From: Sindora glabra
Lineage: Eukaryota > Streptophyta > Magnoliopsida > Fabales > Fabaceae
Length of the DNA stretch: 64,000 bases
Reading direction: 5' to 3'
Assembly (NCBI GenBank): GCA_020226215.1
Contig: CM035232.1
Span: 78,238,130-78,302,129, forward strand
Shown here: one piece after another, positions 38,761 through 51,048 of the stretch
Position numbering within the stretch: position 1 is the first letter of the stretch
How the letters are laid out: every line of letters starts with the position of its first letter
Notes under the pieces: model-generated
Told to the model about the DNA's origin: nothing
Databases searched by the model: none
The model's input: only the letters and a program-made list of their open reading frames with translations
Made by a program: the position numbers and the translations under genes

Positions 38761-39060
38761 TCAATCCATTCCTAAAATTATGTCATAATCCATCATTTCC
38801 AACATAATGAAATTAACTAAGGTAGGATGATTATCTATTTGGACTACATAATTATTAACACCATAGGTTGTTAGTATTGACTCACCTACTAGTGTATTTA
38901 CCGTTAAAGGTTCATCCAAATCATCTAGTAGTTTTAACAGTTTCATTGCTAAATTTCTAGATATAAATGAATGTGTAGTGCCAAGATCAAATAATACTTT
39001 TATGAGGAAGGTTTCAATTAGTATCGTACCCATCACTACTGCATTAAAGGCTTAGGCTTC
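38761..39060 (-). pseudogene. Element D aspartic protease
   Basis: A 91-codon open frame reads TFLIKVLFDLGTTHSFISRN near its start and YDIILGMD at its end, the two landmarks of a Tekay retropepsin. The active-site triplet is DLG where DSG or DTG is expected. Element E shows the same DLG. It is open in itself but lies in a polyprotein with stops on both sides. Confidence 0.85.
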
Positions 39061-40302
39061 CTGGCGTATCATAACATATACTCAAGCTTATGTTCTTGCT
39101 AGTTGCTTTCCCATGTTTTTCCTCCCAAGTGTTATTAATTTTTTCATAGAAGTCGTATTTTGAGGAAGGTGCATGCTAAAGGCCATAACATTACTACCTT
39201 GTTGTGTAGAGAAGCATTGAAATGCTCAATGCCCCTATTGTCCACACCTAAAGCAAGAGCCGCACGAGCCAAGGTGACTAAAGTTACATCATAGGCATCA
39301 AGAAGGCTTGTTAAATGATGAAAAGAAAGGATAAGCTTGAGTAGAGATGTCAAATCCACTTCTAGATCTATTATTAGAACCTTTTATTCAAAATCTTCTT
39401 CAATTTGTTCTACTCTTACTAGTTTGCTCACTCCCAACTAACATTTTTTGAATGACTAGCCTTGTTCCCATGTTGCTATTGCTTCTTGTCTAAAACTTTG
39501 ACTTTTTCTTTCCTTCTAAGCTCACTTCTTAGTTCTATCTCTCTTTAGCATGGATCTTATATTTAATCACTTAATTTAAGGCTTGTTATACATGGTAGTG
39601 TCAGAAATGTCCACTCTATCATAGAAGTAATCTCTAAGATTGTGCACAAATCAGTTCACCTTGGATCTCTCAATAGGCACTAAATGTTTGGCATAGTGAG
39701 ATAATCATGTGAATTAGACATCATACTGCACTACTGTCATGGATCCCTAAATTAATCTTTCAAACTTACGAGCCTTCACTTCATAAACACTTAGTGGTAG
39801 GAATCTATCCATAAATTCTATTCGAAATTGCAACCATGTGATAGGTTCATAAGCCATAATGGTAGGTTTAATATTGTGGACGTACCAATTAATAACCTAC
39901 CAATTCCACTATTATATTTTTATCGCATCCAATCAATCTACAGGTTCTCACAATCTGATCTATAAATTGATAAAGATCTATTGTAGGATCTGTGCCATCA
40001 TATTTTAAGGGATTCAATTTTTTAAATTCATGTACCATTTGTAATCTTTCCTTCAGAGGCAATAGAGGAACTTGCTATTTAGGTGGTGATAATAAAGGTG
40101 CAACAGAAGGATTCTGGTTTTCATTCAGGAATATCTCTAATGTCTACTATAATCTTATTGCCCCTGCTAAAGCTTTAAGCTATTCTTGCCCTATCCTCTA
40201 AAAGTTTTCTAGGGGTGCATTTACAAATGCCACATTTTTTGGCTTTTCTAGAGGTGCTCTCGTAAGTCATCTAGTCACTCTAGGTTGTGCTTGCATTATC
40301 TT
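39061..40302 (-). pseudogene. Element D gag (degenerate)
   Basis: Across frames it reads MAKIMQAQPRVTR at the start (near 40302). EFKKLNPLKYDGTDPTID follows at about 40000, then VVQYDVxFTxLSHYAKHLVP. A zinc knuckle (CFRCGQxGHxAFQC, about 39209-39265) carries two stops. The same landmarks occur in gag of element E, so D and E are related Tekay-like families. The stop-rich state means no function. Confidence 0.8.
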
Positions 40303-40483
40303 AGCCATATCTATCTAAAACAATTTTAATCAATAACTAATACTATTTCTAATGAAAAAATAAAGAAATACCTATAAATTTCATGGATCTGTAGGGACTG
40401 ATACTTGCTTCTTTATGAACCTTCCAAAGTTTCCATGCTCTAGTTGGCCCTTGCAAACTTTATTATATAAAATTATTGGTATC

Positions 40484-40506
40484 CAGGATCATGCTCTAAT
40501 ACTAAT
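40484..40506 (-). other. Primer binding site of element D
   Basis: Just inside the 5' LTR, the minus strand reads TTAGTATTAGAGCATGATCC, close to the plant TTGGTATCAGAGC type that pairs with the 3' end of initiator tRNA-Met. This identifies D2 as the 5' LTR of D. Confidence 0.75.
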
Positions 40507-40510
40507 TTCA

Positions 40511-42578
40511 TCATGATCGATCTTATGGTTATTGTGACCGGTGTAAAAATACTCATTCAATGGTAATATGAAAACTAGATATCTTTACAAGCATTTAATA
40601 CTTTGATACTCTTATTAAATTATCATTAAAAAAAGAAGCAGACATCTAAACTCAAAAAATAAACTATATATATGGTAAGTTTAAAAGTTATATGTATATA
40701 TATAAATAAATATAGATATATATATATGTATACCTTAAATATTATTTAAACAAGCATATGATTCATAAAACATTTCAAAATACATAGATTGAACCTAAAA
40801 TAAGAAGTATCATATCAATGTCATAGAGAAACTAGAAGATTTCTTCACAAGTATCAATTTACTATCTCGGCTCCATGATCAATACCTGTAATTAATTTGA
40901 CAAAATAAAAGTATGAGTATGAAATATACTTAGTGAGTGGTATTCATCACCTTATACAAAAAGTTCTCATTATAAAAGATTAACCTTATCTTTGTGTATG
41001 ATCCCTAACTAATGTTTTATGAGGAATTTTTCTTATATATATCATTGGCATAATTCATCATAGAAAATGGCAATGGTAGGTATACAAGTGTCACCTTATA
41101 TCTTCGGTCCAATCTTATCCCACGCCACCCTAGGTTTTAAGCCACTAACCTTTTCCCTCCATTACTAACTACTCCTCTCCTTCTCTGTAAAGAATGTTAT
41201 ATCTCCCTCCTCTTAATTCATAATAAATAATAATGGAATGTCAACACATAAATCATTTTATTAATTTCCAAGTGTATATTCAAATACCCACCATACTATA
41301 AATGTTTTATATATTACATCAATGTATCATATACATTCAAATTCCTTCTTAACAATTCTCAAAGAATTTCAAGTCAACTTGTAGTTGTACCATAGCTTGG
41401 AGCCTCTTTTTGTGCTCTTAAATTCATTCTAAATTTCATCACAATTTGTTCTAACATTTTTAACATTTTAATATATAAGATACAATAATCAAATTACATA
41501 AAATACTTCCAAGGGAAATATTCACTTAAAACCTAAAGGAGGAATTCAATAATAAGGTAGCATAGGGATATATGTAATTAAAGCCCCATTTTACCATTAC
41601 AATGGAATCCAATTGCTACCAAATTTTCACACAACTTTTCTAACACATTAAATGAAAGATAACTTGAGTGTTATACAAATAATTTAGTAAAAAAACTTAA
41701 ATTAACTAAATTCGAACAACTTTAAAGGTACCATTTGAGCAATCAAATCAACTCTAATTGCCACTAAAAATTTCCACGAGCTTCTTAACATTCTAATGAT
41801 ATATCCTAGGAGTTTCATAATATTTTCATTCATTTTATGATCAAATAAATTAAAACCTGAGACTGACCAGTCCAAGGTTCTAAAATGGATAGAATTAAGA
41901 ATTTGACCATTAACTTGCATTATCATTTACTTAAAAATTTTTAAAAATTATTAAATTCATCTACATTCATCCTAACACTAAGTATAAGCAAAGAATACTA
42001 AAAATTAAATTTTTAAGATTTCCTAAATCTCAGGTACTGAAGTATCCCAAACCCTTAAATCAGCACCCTATGAGAAAAGTTAATTTCTTTTCCATAAATT
42101 CCTATTTCCATTTCTCTTAAATAATTTTGATAAATCCTTTTTCCTTCATTCATAATATCAACTTATTAACAAATATGATCATAATATCATTTGGATAATT
42201 TCAAAATAAAATCATATAACATTATACTACTAATAGCAATATGGAAAACACAAACTATCAATAATATCATTTTCTACTTAGGAAAACCTAAAAGTAGGAA
42301 AGAATTACCACTTAGCTAATTTTTTCTTATTTTTTATTGGCAGCAACCCTTTAGAATAATAAGAAAAAGCTTCATGACAAAGATTCAAAATTTTAAAAAT
42401 TTAGGAAATAGAAGCTTAAGAAGTTTTGAAGAGATTAGAAGAAATTCTATGTTACCCTTTAACATGTGAAGCTACCAATTGAAAAAGACATGAAGGCTTG
42501 GACTTCCCATTACTTTCCTTTTCCTTTTCCATGGTTCAACTAGCCAAGGAGTAGAATTTTCCCACTCTAAATGGCCAA

Positions 42579-42646
<68 letters not shown>

Positions 42647-42748
42647 AAGAAAATTTCATAGATGTCCACCATTTTCTTACTAATTTTTATTTAATTGTGA
42701 CAAAAAAAATCTTAGGACATTTGAAAGGGTTGGCTAGACATCTAAGAA
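40511..42748 (-). repeat. 5' LTR of element D (D2), distal segment
   Basis: This aligns with D1 32428-34610 throughout (for example GTGACCGGTGTAAA, and TAGCAACCTTTTA-like stretches). It is interrupted at 42748, after GACATCTAAGAA, by element E and continues at about 50370. Confidence 0.88.
42581..42642. repeat. (TA)31 microsatellite in LTR D2
   Basis: An uninterrupted 62-bp TA run. The same place in D1 (about 34485-34495) has only TATATATATG, so the tract has expanded in this copy. Confidence 0.95.
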
Positions 42749-43465
42749 TGTAATATCCCTAGGAGACTTTTTTCCAAGAACTACTATTAAAATATCAAAG
42801 AAAATTAGCACCTCCTAGTTAAACGTGCTCAGTTCAGGGAGATTTTAGGGATGGGTAACTTCCTAGGAAGTTTTCTAAAGCCTTTGAAACATTGATAGAG
42901 ATAAAACTTGAGTTAAAATATTATTGGAAATATGCCCAAAAGATTAAAGGAATTTTGATAGAGTTTAACTCGATTTTAGGGGCTTGGGTGAGCTGAAATT
43001 CAGTAAAATAAGTTCAAAACTGATATAATTCAATTTGGATCATTTAAATTCCTTTTGGGATGATTTGACATGTTTTCTAAAAGCCCAAATTGAGTTTTTG
43101 AAGGTTCAAAACCATGCAGCCCAAAAATAAAAATTTAGGAGGAAACCCAAGGATAAAGATGGAAAAAATGAGGAAAGTGAGGGGTATTTTTGTAACAAAA
43201 GTTTTATCTCTAGACTTCTCTTGAATTCTCTCTATTTTCTCTATTTTTTTGGTCATTTTCAGCAGCAAAAATGTGGCCCCATGCTGGTCAAATAATAAGC
43301 AAAAAATTCTTAAAGCAACTCCACATACTTAAAGATGATTGGTTCACATTTTAACTTCCAAATTTAACCTTTTTCTTGAAACTTTTTTTACCATTTCTAA
43401 ACCCAAAGTTTCTGCATTCTTCAGCAAAATCAAGGCTCTCTCTCCATATTAGCCAACTTTCAAGC

Positions 43466-44949
43466 TGACCGCAATCCCGCAAGTGCACAGGTTAAGTCGA
43501 TTTATAGTATAAAAGATTATCGTCTCCACAGGGATTGCACATTGAATACTAACTGAATTTCAAGTAAAATTATCTAGGCATATCAATTGATAGTGTGAAT
43601 TAAGGATAAAATGTAAAATAGAGCTTAGTTATCAAGAAAAGGTTTAATTCAATGAAATGAAAGCGTACTCAGCTTAAGGTTCCCTTGTACATTTCATTAT
43701 GCAATGAATGTAATCCTCTAACTTGGTTTACTGTTAATTTAGACTGCTGGATTACCTAAATTAAGCTATACCTCATTGCAAGGCTACTAGCTACTAACCA
43801 AAAAATTAAGTGCCCAGAATTACTCTAGTAATCACTCATCTAGGTTGCATTAACTTGCTTTAGAATCCATTTTCATACATTTCATCATGTGCAAAAGAAT
43901 CCAATTAGCTTAATTCCTAAGTCTAATTGATATTCCCAATGATCATGCAAGGTCTGATTAATTAATTAGTCATTTCAACTTAGAATCAATTAATCCATAA
44001 CCCAAATCCAATATTCCGGATATATTGGTTTGTTCCAGCACAAACAGCATAATCAAATCATAAATTAACAGTAAATCAAGCTAGATTATATAAAATTCAA
44101 ATCCATAAATCCATGAACAAGTTCACCCAAGCTAAGCACAAGGGTTTAGTGTGAAAACATTACAAAATTAGAAGAAAACCAGAAAACAGAGAGGGAATTC
44201 AAACAATTCATGAAGATCTACAAATTCCTTGCTTGAATCTTCAATTCCTTGCTCGAATCCACATTAGAAGGTGCCCTTGGTGATTTTGGGTCTCTCCTAG
44301 GGTTTCTCCCAGCAGCTCTCCTTGTTAATTCTCGATTTCTCCTCCTTTTTTCTTTCAAAATTTCGCACAAAACTTATATTGGTGATGTACACGGGGTACA
44401 ACACGACACGTGTTGTACCCTGTGTTTCTCAGCGAAAGTTGAGCAGCATGATACACGTTGTGCGACATGTCCCGTGTTCTTCTTCGAAGTGTCAAGCAGT
44501 AATGTACATGGGGTATGACACGGCCCATGTTGTACCTCGTGTTCTTCGACGAAGGCTGATCAGCATGCTACACGAGGTGTGACACCCCCCGTGTTTACCT
44601 CAGAAGCGAAGGGCAGTATGATACACGGTGTATGACACGGCCCATGTTTACCCCCGTGTTCTTCTCTGAGCAGTTCAGTGAAGCCTCAAAGCATTCCAGA
44701 AGGATACACGGCCTTCAACACGGGGTTTCCATACCCCGTGTTCTTTGTCAAGTGAGCAAATTTGCTTCGATTCTCCACTATTTGCATGGTTTTGCTTCCG
44801 GATCCTTTTCTAATGCTCAAATGTGTCCTTTCAAAGCCTGAAAACAAAATATCGAGCATCTAAGTATCCTTTTTCAATCAATTTGCACAAGATACTAAGT
44901 AAATAAGTGATGAAACACATAGAATTTAAGTGCAATTGTGCATTTATCA
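43466..44949. repeat. Solo LTR G inside the LTR of element E
   Basis: It starts TGACCGCAATCCCGCAAG and ends GTGCATTTATCA, with a perfect 5-bp duplication CAAGC on both sides (43461-43465 and 44950-44954). Length is 1484 bp, TG...CA ends, no gag or pol. Neither end resembles the other LTR families here. Orientation is uncertain because both strands give TG...CA. It carries the palindromic minisatellite at 44385-44752; the open frames across that array (44249-44841) are products of its GC richness. Confidence 0.9.
44385..44752 (+). repeat. Palindromic GC-rich minisatellite in LTR G
   Basis: About six degenerate units of 50-80 bp, each with an ACACGGGGTACAACACG-type left arm and a CATGTTGTACC(C)CGTGTT right arm, joined by linkers such as TTCTTCGACGAAGGCTGATC. 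The first unit is a nearly perfect dyad (44390-44425). It is related to the array in LTR B1 (5562-5766), including the GAAGGCTGATCAG linker. Confidence 0.9.
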
Positions 44950-47088
44950 CAAGCTCACTTTTAATTCACAAAAGATTTCTACAAGAAAATTTCCTATAAG
45001 ATTTCAAGAGGTAACCATGCAACTCCTTCTTTTCTTCATGCCTTCATGAAAGATCTTCTTCATAGTTCTCTAAAATTTAGTTTATTATTTTGACTAGAGT
45101 TCAGCTGCCTCTAAGGATCCTCTAGCAAATTAGAAGCCATACAACTTAGGGTGAGTAGCAGCTCACTTGACTTTCCATTGAATTTTGATTACAAATTTGT
45201 CAATATTGCTTTCTAGAATTGTGATTTCATGAAGCTAGGTGTGTGGCCATGCAATGAAGGCATGGTACTGAAAACTAGTGTTATTAAGTTGTATTTGAAT
45301 ATATTAGAACAATATTAGCATGAATGAATGATTAGATTACCATTTGTTAAGCCTTAGTGTAGATGGATTAGAAAGAGCCTAGAAATTGTTTTACTGATTT
45401 TGCTTCTGAAATTCTTGAAAATCTAGAACTAAACCACGAATTTTAGGGACATGCTAGGACCTCTTAAAAATTTGAAACCACCCATTTCATAGCCTATTAT
45501 TATGTTAGGATACACATAGAATTTATTGGGAATTTTTAGAAATTTTTAGAAACCTGAACAAGGGACATTTCTACACAAAGGTGCAACTTGCCCAGAAACA
45601 GGACGTGAATAATTTCACTTCTATTCTTGAATTATTTGGGGCACTAAATGATGAGTAAAAATTCCATAAAAATTATTTAATACCCTTCCATGTGTTTTTT
45701 AAAACATAGTAAATTTTCGTGATAATTAAAGCTCATTTTCCTGGTGAATAAATTCCTACAATTTCAGAACTCCAGTGCTGCCAGAGATTGAAACTGTTTT
45801 GGAATGGCATGATTCATGAATTTTATGGGCATATTCTCTTGATTAATTGTGAAATATAAAGACTCATATTTGTCAATTAACATGTTGAGAACATCATATA
45901 ATTATTTGAGAAATTTTGGAGATGTTTTAGAAGACATAAAAGGGTCTTTTATGGTAACATGCCCTCTGCTGCCCTGTTCTGGAATCTGGATGTGAATAGT
46001 ATTGTTGAATGAATAATTGTAAAATGCAATAAGTATTTGATGCTTAGAAATGCATTGTGATTATATTAGAATATTATTGGAACAATGTGTTGAATTATTG
46101 TAATTATTTTAATATTTTTAATGATATAGAATATAATAATAGATTAGATTGAGTTGTGAAATGTTCAATGTATTAAAATTGTGGTACATTATGAGAATAT
46201 GCAAAGATTACACTCTTTGATGTTAAATTTGAAATCTATACTTGTTACATTGATAAAGGAATATTAATTAGGTTACTAATGGCTAGTTGTTATTGACCAT
46301 GCCTTTATTATGATAGATTGACATGATTTTGCCTTAATTGGCACGAAAAGCCTACAAAGACTCATTTGTGTTACTTGATACGTGTGGGGAAGATTGACCT
46401 ATGACTTGCAGCATCCTTCTAGAAGAAGGAAGGGGGTGGTAAGAAGCGGAGGGAAAAGGTTGGAGGCGAGTGGGATAAGGTTGACCTAAAAAAATAAGGA
46501 AGAAACCTGTATACCATACTAGCCATTTCTATTGATGTAATATTAATACATAATGTATATGATAGGCTGTAGATATTAAATGTGAATAAAGTCAAGTATA
46601 TGGAATTTATCTAATCTTCCTAAATTTATATCAGGGAAAACTGATCAGGGAAAACCACAGGGATAAAGATTGAGTAGCTACTCACTAAGTATTTTATATA
46701 CTTATTCTTTTTTATATTATTTTATTTTATAGATAAAGAATAAAGAGCTCCATTGGAGGATTAATATACTGCATAAAACCTTCTGATCTCCATGGGGCAT
46801 AGTATAACAAAAATTACTATTTTAAGTCATTTGCTGTACAGTTAAAGTCTATGTATATTACTAAATAATTTTGTTATGCTACTATATATTAATATCATAT
46901 ATTAACTTTTCATTGCATGTGTAATGCAATTTACTTTATTTATATTATTTGATACTATCATATATTTCCCTTTTATTATAAAATAATCAAATATAGTTTC
47001 TTACAGGCTTGTAAAGATGTTTGATTGGTTAGATACCAGTTAGATGTCTTTACATCGTCATAATACCTGAAATTGGGTCGTGACAAAG

Positions 47089-47107
47089 TTGGCATCAGAG
47101 CATGGTT
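47089..47107 (+). other. Primer binding site of element E
   Basis: TTGGCATCAGAGCATGG starts four bases after the LTR end and resembles the initiator tRNA-Met type PBS (TGGTATCAGAGC). Confidence 0.8.
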
Positions 47108-47283
47108 TTGAGTACAGTCTATTATCAAAGTCAATCAGTCATATAGTATAAGGGCCCTAATCACCCATGGAGAAAGAAAGAAGAGGCAGATATCAGTCAC
47201 CACACTCCATGTTATTTTAGGTATTATTATTGTTACTTTTCAAATAGTAATACTCACTTCTTAGTTAATGTGTAGTATAGGAA

Positions 47284-48543
47284 TGACACTAAAGAAACGA
47301 ACTAGAGGCAGAATGCCACAGAGGACAACCAAAGCACACCCTAAAGTATCTGAGCAAGAAGCTTCAGTTAGTGTGTCTTCTGTTCCACCACAGACAACAG
47401 AACCTACCCAACCAGAAATTCCAATTTGGATGTCCTTGTTCTAACAAATACAACAAACTATGGAAAGAATTTTAGAACAAACACAACCACAGCCTATTCC
47501 AATGACTGCCTAACTAAAACTCGAACAACCAGCATTGTTAATGCCTCCATCGGAGAAATTACAGCTGGCTCACGAGTTTCAAAAATTGAACCCCCTAAAT
47601 ATGATGGTACAGATTCTACAATAGATGTTTGCCAATTCCTAGCGCAGATCAAATGCACTTGTAAGCTATTGGGATGCAGTGAAAACTTGATGGTCAAACT
47701 GGTGGGATTCCAGTTAGAAAGGATGGCCCATTTCTGGTATATGCATAAAGTAGAACCTCAGATTATAGCAAACGAACCTACTGCATGGAGATGCTTTCAA
47801 ATAGAGTTGATTGATCGTTTTCTCCCTCCAAGTGTTCGTGAGGAAAAAATCCAAGAGTTTAAAAAGTTAAATTAAGACACCAAATCAGTGGCGCAATATG
47901 ATGCAGAGTTTACCAGCTTAGCCCGATATGCTGAGGAGCTAGTACTAATAGAGCGGGCTCGAGTGAAAAGGTTCGTATATAGACTCAGAGATTATATTTA
48001 TGATTGCATACATGTTATAGATGATACTATGTATCAAGAGGCTCTAGATCAAGCTCTAAAAGCTAAGCTGCGTTTAAAAGACAGGCAGGCTAGCGAAATT
48101 GGAGTTTACAAAAGAAAAACTAGATTTCAAAAGGAAGGAAGCCAAAGTACAAGTAAACCGATAACCAATCCGCCTAGACTAACCAAGATAGAATAAAGCA
48201 GTCGTACACATTTTTGGGAGCAAAGAAATTCACAGAGACATACACCTAGCACCCGACCATCTTTTACTACTCCATCCCCAGCTCCTAGACCACCCCAATG
48301 CCCACAGTGTGGATGCAACATGCAGGACGTTGTGGTGTATGTTTCAAATGCAGTCAAATGGGACATAGAGCATTTGAATGCCCGATAGCATTGCCAAGGA
48401 GCATGGGTACAAATCCTATAGTACAACCTAGACAAGCCTCCACTCCAGTTGGTTCCACCACAACATTAACTAGAAAGAAGACAAGCAATGAGACATCTAG
48501 AGCACAAGCACGTGTTTATGCTTTAACTCATCAAGAGGCCTAA
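47284..48543 (+). pseudogene. Element E gag
   Basis: Start MTLKKRTRGRMPQRTTK at 47284, with a stop after IPIWMSLF and a frameshift near 47580. The main frame 47560-47873 reads KIEPPKYDGTDSTIDVCQFL and FWYMHKVEPQ. After a stop, 47888-48196 has AQYDAEFTSLARYAEELV. A CCHC zinc knuckle CFKCSQMGHRAFEC lies at about 48343-48385 in the frame ending 48543. The motif order is that of Tekay-type gag. Three or four lesions make it non-functional, though domains are clearer than in D. Confidence 0.85.
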
Positions 48544-48555
48544 GCATCAAATGCT

Positions 48556-49060
48556 ATGGTTTCGAGTACAATCCTAATTGATTCTTTCCTAGTGAAAGTT
48601 CTTTTTGATCTTGGTGCTACCCATTCTTTTATTTCTAATGGTTTGGTAACTAAACTTTTACGACCATTAAAAGAATTAAAAGAAACACTATTAGACAGTA
48701 CACCAATGGGAAAAACCATGGTGGAAACCTGAGGCATTGATGATTGTAGAATTCAAATAGAGGACTATGTCACTTCGATTGATTTAATTGTGATAGAAAT
48801 GGTAGATTACGATGTGGTTTTAGGCATGAACTAGTTATCCCAATATCATGCATGTGTTGATTGCATTTCCAAAACTGTGACTTATCAAGGAAATGATGGC
48901 AAAGTCCAAACTTTCCATGGAGAAAAACAATTAGGAATGCCTACCTTTGTATCATCCATAAAGGTTCAAAAGCTTATAAAGAAAGGTTGTGTTGCTTGGA
49001 TTGCATCCCTAAAGGAGAGTGAAAGGGAAAAGGTGAACATTAAAGACGTTTTGTTATGAA
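48556..49060 (+). pseudogene. Element E aspartic protease and linker
   Basis: The frame following gag reads VKVLFDLGATHSFISNGL and YDVVLGMN, with a stop after MVET and another after GMN. The triplet is DLG as in D. Downstream, TYQGNDGKVQTFHGEKQLG (48877-49059) is the protease-RT linker. Confidence 0.82.
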
Positions 49061-50369
49061 AAAGTTTTGAGATGTGTTCCCTGAAGATCTATCAGGACTG
49101 CCACTAGATAGAGAAATTGAGTTCATAATCAATACTATTCTGAGTGTGGATCCAATATCCATTACACCATATCAAATGGCACTGGCTGAATTAAAAGAGT
49201 TGAAAGAGCAGCTACAAGACTTGTTAGATAAAGGATTTATACAATCGAGTACGTCACCTTAGGGAGCACATGTGCTTTTCGTTAAAAAGAAAGATGGATC
49301 ATTATGATTATGTATAGACTACCAGCAGTTGAATAAAGTGACCATTAAGAATAAATATCCCTTGCCGAGGATAGATGACTTATTTGATCAATTACAGAGA
49401 TCATGATACTTCTCAAAATTTGACTTACGATCGGGATATCACCAATTGAAAGTCTGAAAGGAAGATGTTTCGAAGACGGCATTCCATACTCGCTACAAAC
49501 ATATGAGTTTTTAGTCATGCCTTTCGGATTAACTAATGCACCTGTAGCCTTCATGAATTTGATGAATCAAGTATTTAGGCCTTTCCTTAACAAATTTATC
49601 ATGGTATTTATTGATGACATTCTAGTATACTCTAAAAGTGAAGAAAAGCATGTACAACATTTATATATCATTCTACAAACATTACGAGAACATAAGTTGT
49701 ATGCAAAATTTTCTATATGCAAATTCTGGATGATCAAAGTACACTTTCTGGGACATGTAGTATCAAAATAAGGCATACAGGTAGACCCTTAGTAAGTGGA
49801 TGCAGTGCTTAAATGACCCTGACCCTCCTCCGTGACTGAAATATGGAGTTTCTTGGGGTTAGTTGGATATTATAGAAGATTTGTAAAAGACTTCTCAAGG
49901 ATAGCAGCTCCCCTAAGTAAACTGACGCGTAAAGAGGTGAAATTTGAATGGAATGTAGAATGTGAAAAGAGGTTCCAAATATTGAAAGAGTGTTTAACTA
50001 CTGCCCCAGTTCTGGCTCTACCTAACAACATAAATGGAGACACTGTATACTGTGATTCATCTAGAGTGGGATTGGGATGTGTACTAATGCAAAATGGCAA
50101 GGTGATTGCCTATGTTTCCCGTCAACTAAGGAAACACCAAGTGAATTATCTCACTCATGATTTAGAAATGGCCATTGTGGCTTTCACATTAAAGATCTGG
50201 AAACACTATCTATATGGTCCCATTTGCGAAATTTATGCAGATCATAAAAGTTTGAAGTACATTTTTTATCAGAAAGAGTTAAATATACGACAGAGGAGAT
50301 GGATGGAACTTGTTAAAGACTATGATTGTTTCATTCACTACCATCCTGGTAAAGCCAACGTTGTGGCAG
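49061..50369 (+). pseudogene. Element E RT and RNase H, truncated at its 3' end
   Basis: RT: FPEDLSGLPLDREIEF (49074), ITPYQMALAELKELKEQL, KYPLPRIDDLFDQL, then MPFGLTNAPVAFMNL and FIDDILVYS (49517-49771). RNase H (49832-50369): VYCDSSRVGLGC, LTHDLEMAIV, IYADHKSLKYI, ending YHPGKANVVA. Stops lie at 49261, 49405, 49456 and 49769, among others. Directly after GKANVVA the sequence becomes LTR D2 again, so integrase, chromodomain, PPT and 3' LTR are missing. The open frame continues a few codons into D2 by chance. Confidence 0.88.
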
Positions 50370-51048
50370 AGGAAGATAAGAAAATAATTATCCTATAATA
50401 AATAAAATTTATCCATATAAATTGGGCAAATAAGATTGATCACAAAATGAGCCTTAATTTTACTTCTTTTTCACTGAGGTCCTTTACTTCTTTTAGAAGC
50501 TTGACCTCACATTTTTTTACCTAAAAAAAATCATATTTTAGCCTCCAAAAATTAGGCCAAACTAGCCCAATGCAAAAAAAATAATAATAATATTTTAGCC
50601 CAATGATAAAAAAATTATTACAATTTAATCCTAAATTTGTTATTTTCTTTCATTTTTGCCCCTAAACTTATAAATATTTTCTTACCTTCATTTTTTATCT
50701 TCCACAATCATTTTTGGGCCCTAAAAATTAATTTAGGCTAGCTCATAAATTTTAAAACTAAATTGCTACATTTTCAACTCTTTTTCTCACTTTTTCGATT
50801 TACCAAATTTTGAAAATTTAAAAAAATTCTAAGTGAAATTTCCTAAACTCATTATTGAGTTTTTAATTTAATTTTTATCTATTTTGATGCCTATTAAAAT
50901 TCTCAAAATTATTCTAGTTAGATTCACTCCTAAATTACTTTTATGATTCCTTCGAATTTTGTCTAATTTGCCTATCAAGATTTTTGAATTAGGGTTTTCT
51001 AGAGAAATTTTTTCTTAATATTTCTTGTCCTATTTTTTGGATATTACA
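50370..51048 (-). repeat. 5' LTR of element D (D2), proximal segment
   Basis: AGGAAGATAAGAAAATAATT onward aligns with D1 34613-35283 and ends GGATATTACA at 51048, the LTR start on the minus strand. Together with 40511-42748 it gives an LTR of about 2.9 kb, matching D1. Confidence 0.87.

Larger units (their letters stand above)
42749..47085 (+). repeat. 5' LTR of Tekay-like element E, split by solo LTR G
   Basis: It starts TGTAATATCCCTAGGAG directly after D2 sequence and ends GAAATTGGGTCGTGACA, immediately followed by a PBS. Without G and its duplication it is about 2.85 kb. The ends resemble those of families A, C and D (TGTAAYAYCCC ... GGTCRTGACA). Confidence 0.88.

Noticed and set aside
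44249..44841. Three overlapping open frames in a GC-rich stretch
   Set aside because: They arise from the palindromic minisatellite of LTR G; the peptides are just the repeat read in different frames.
47494..48435. Minus-strand open frames opposite element E gag
   Set aside because: They are antisense shadows of the plus-strand gag, which has recognisable motifs.
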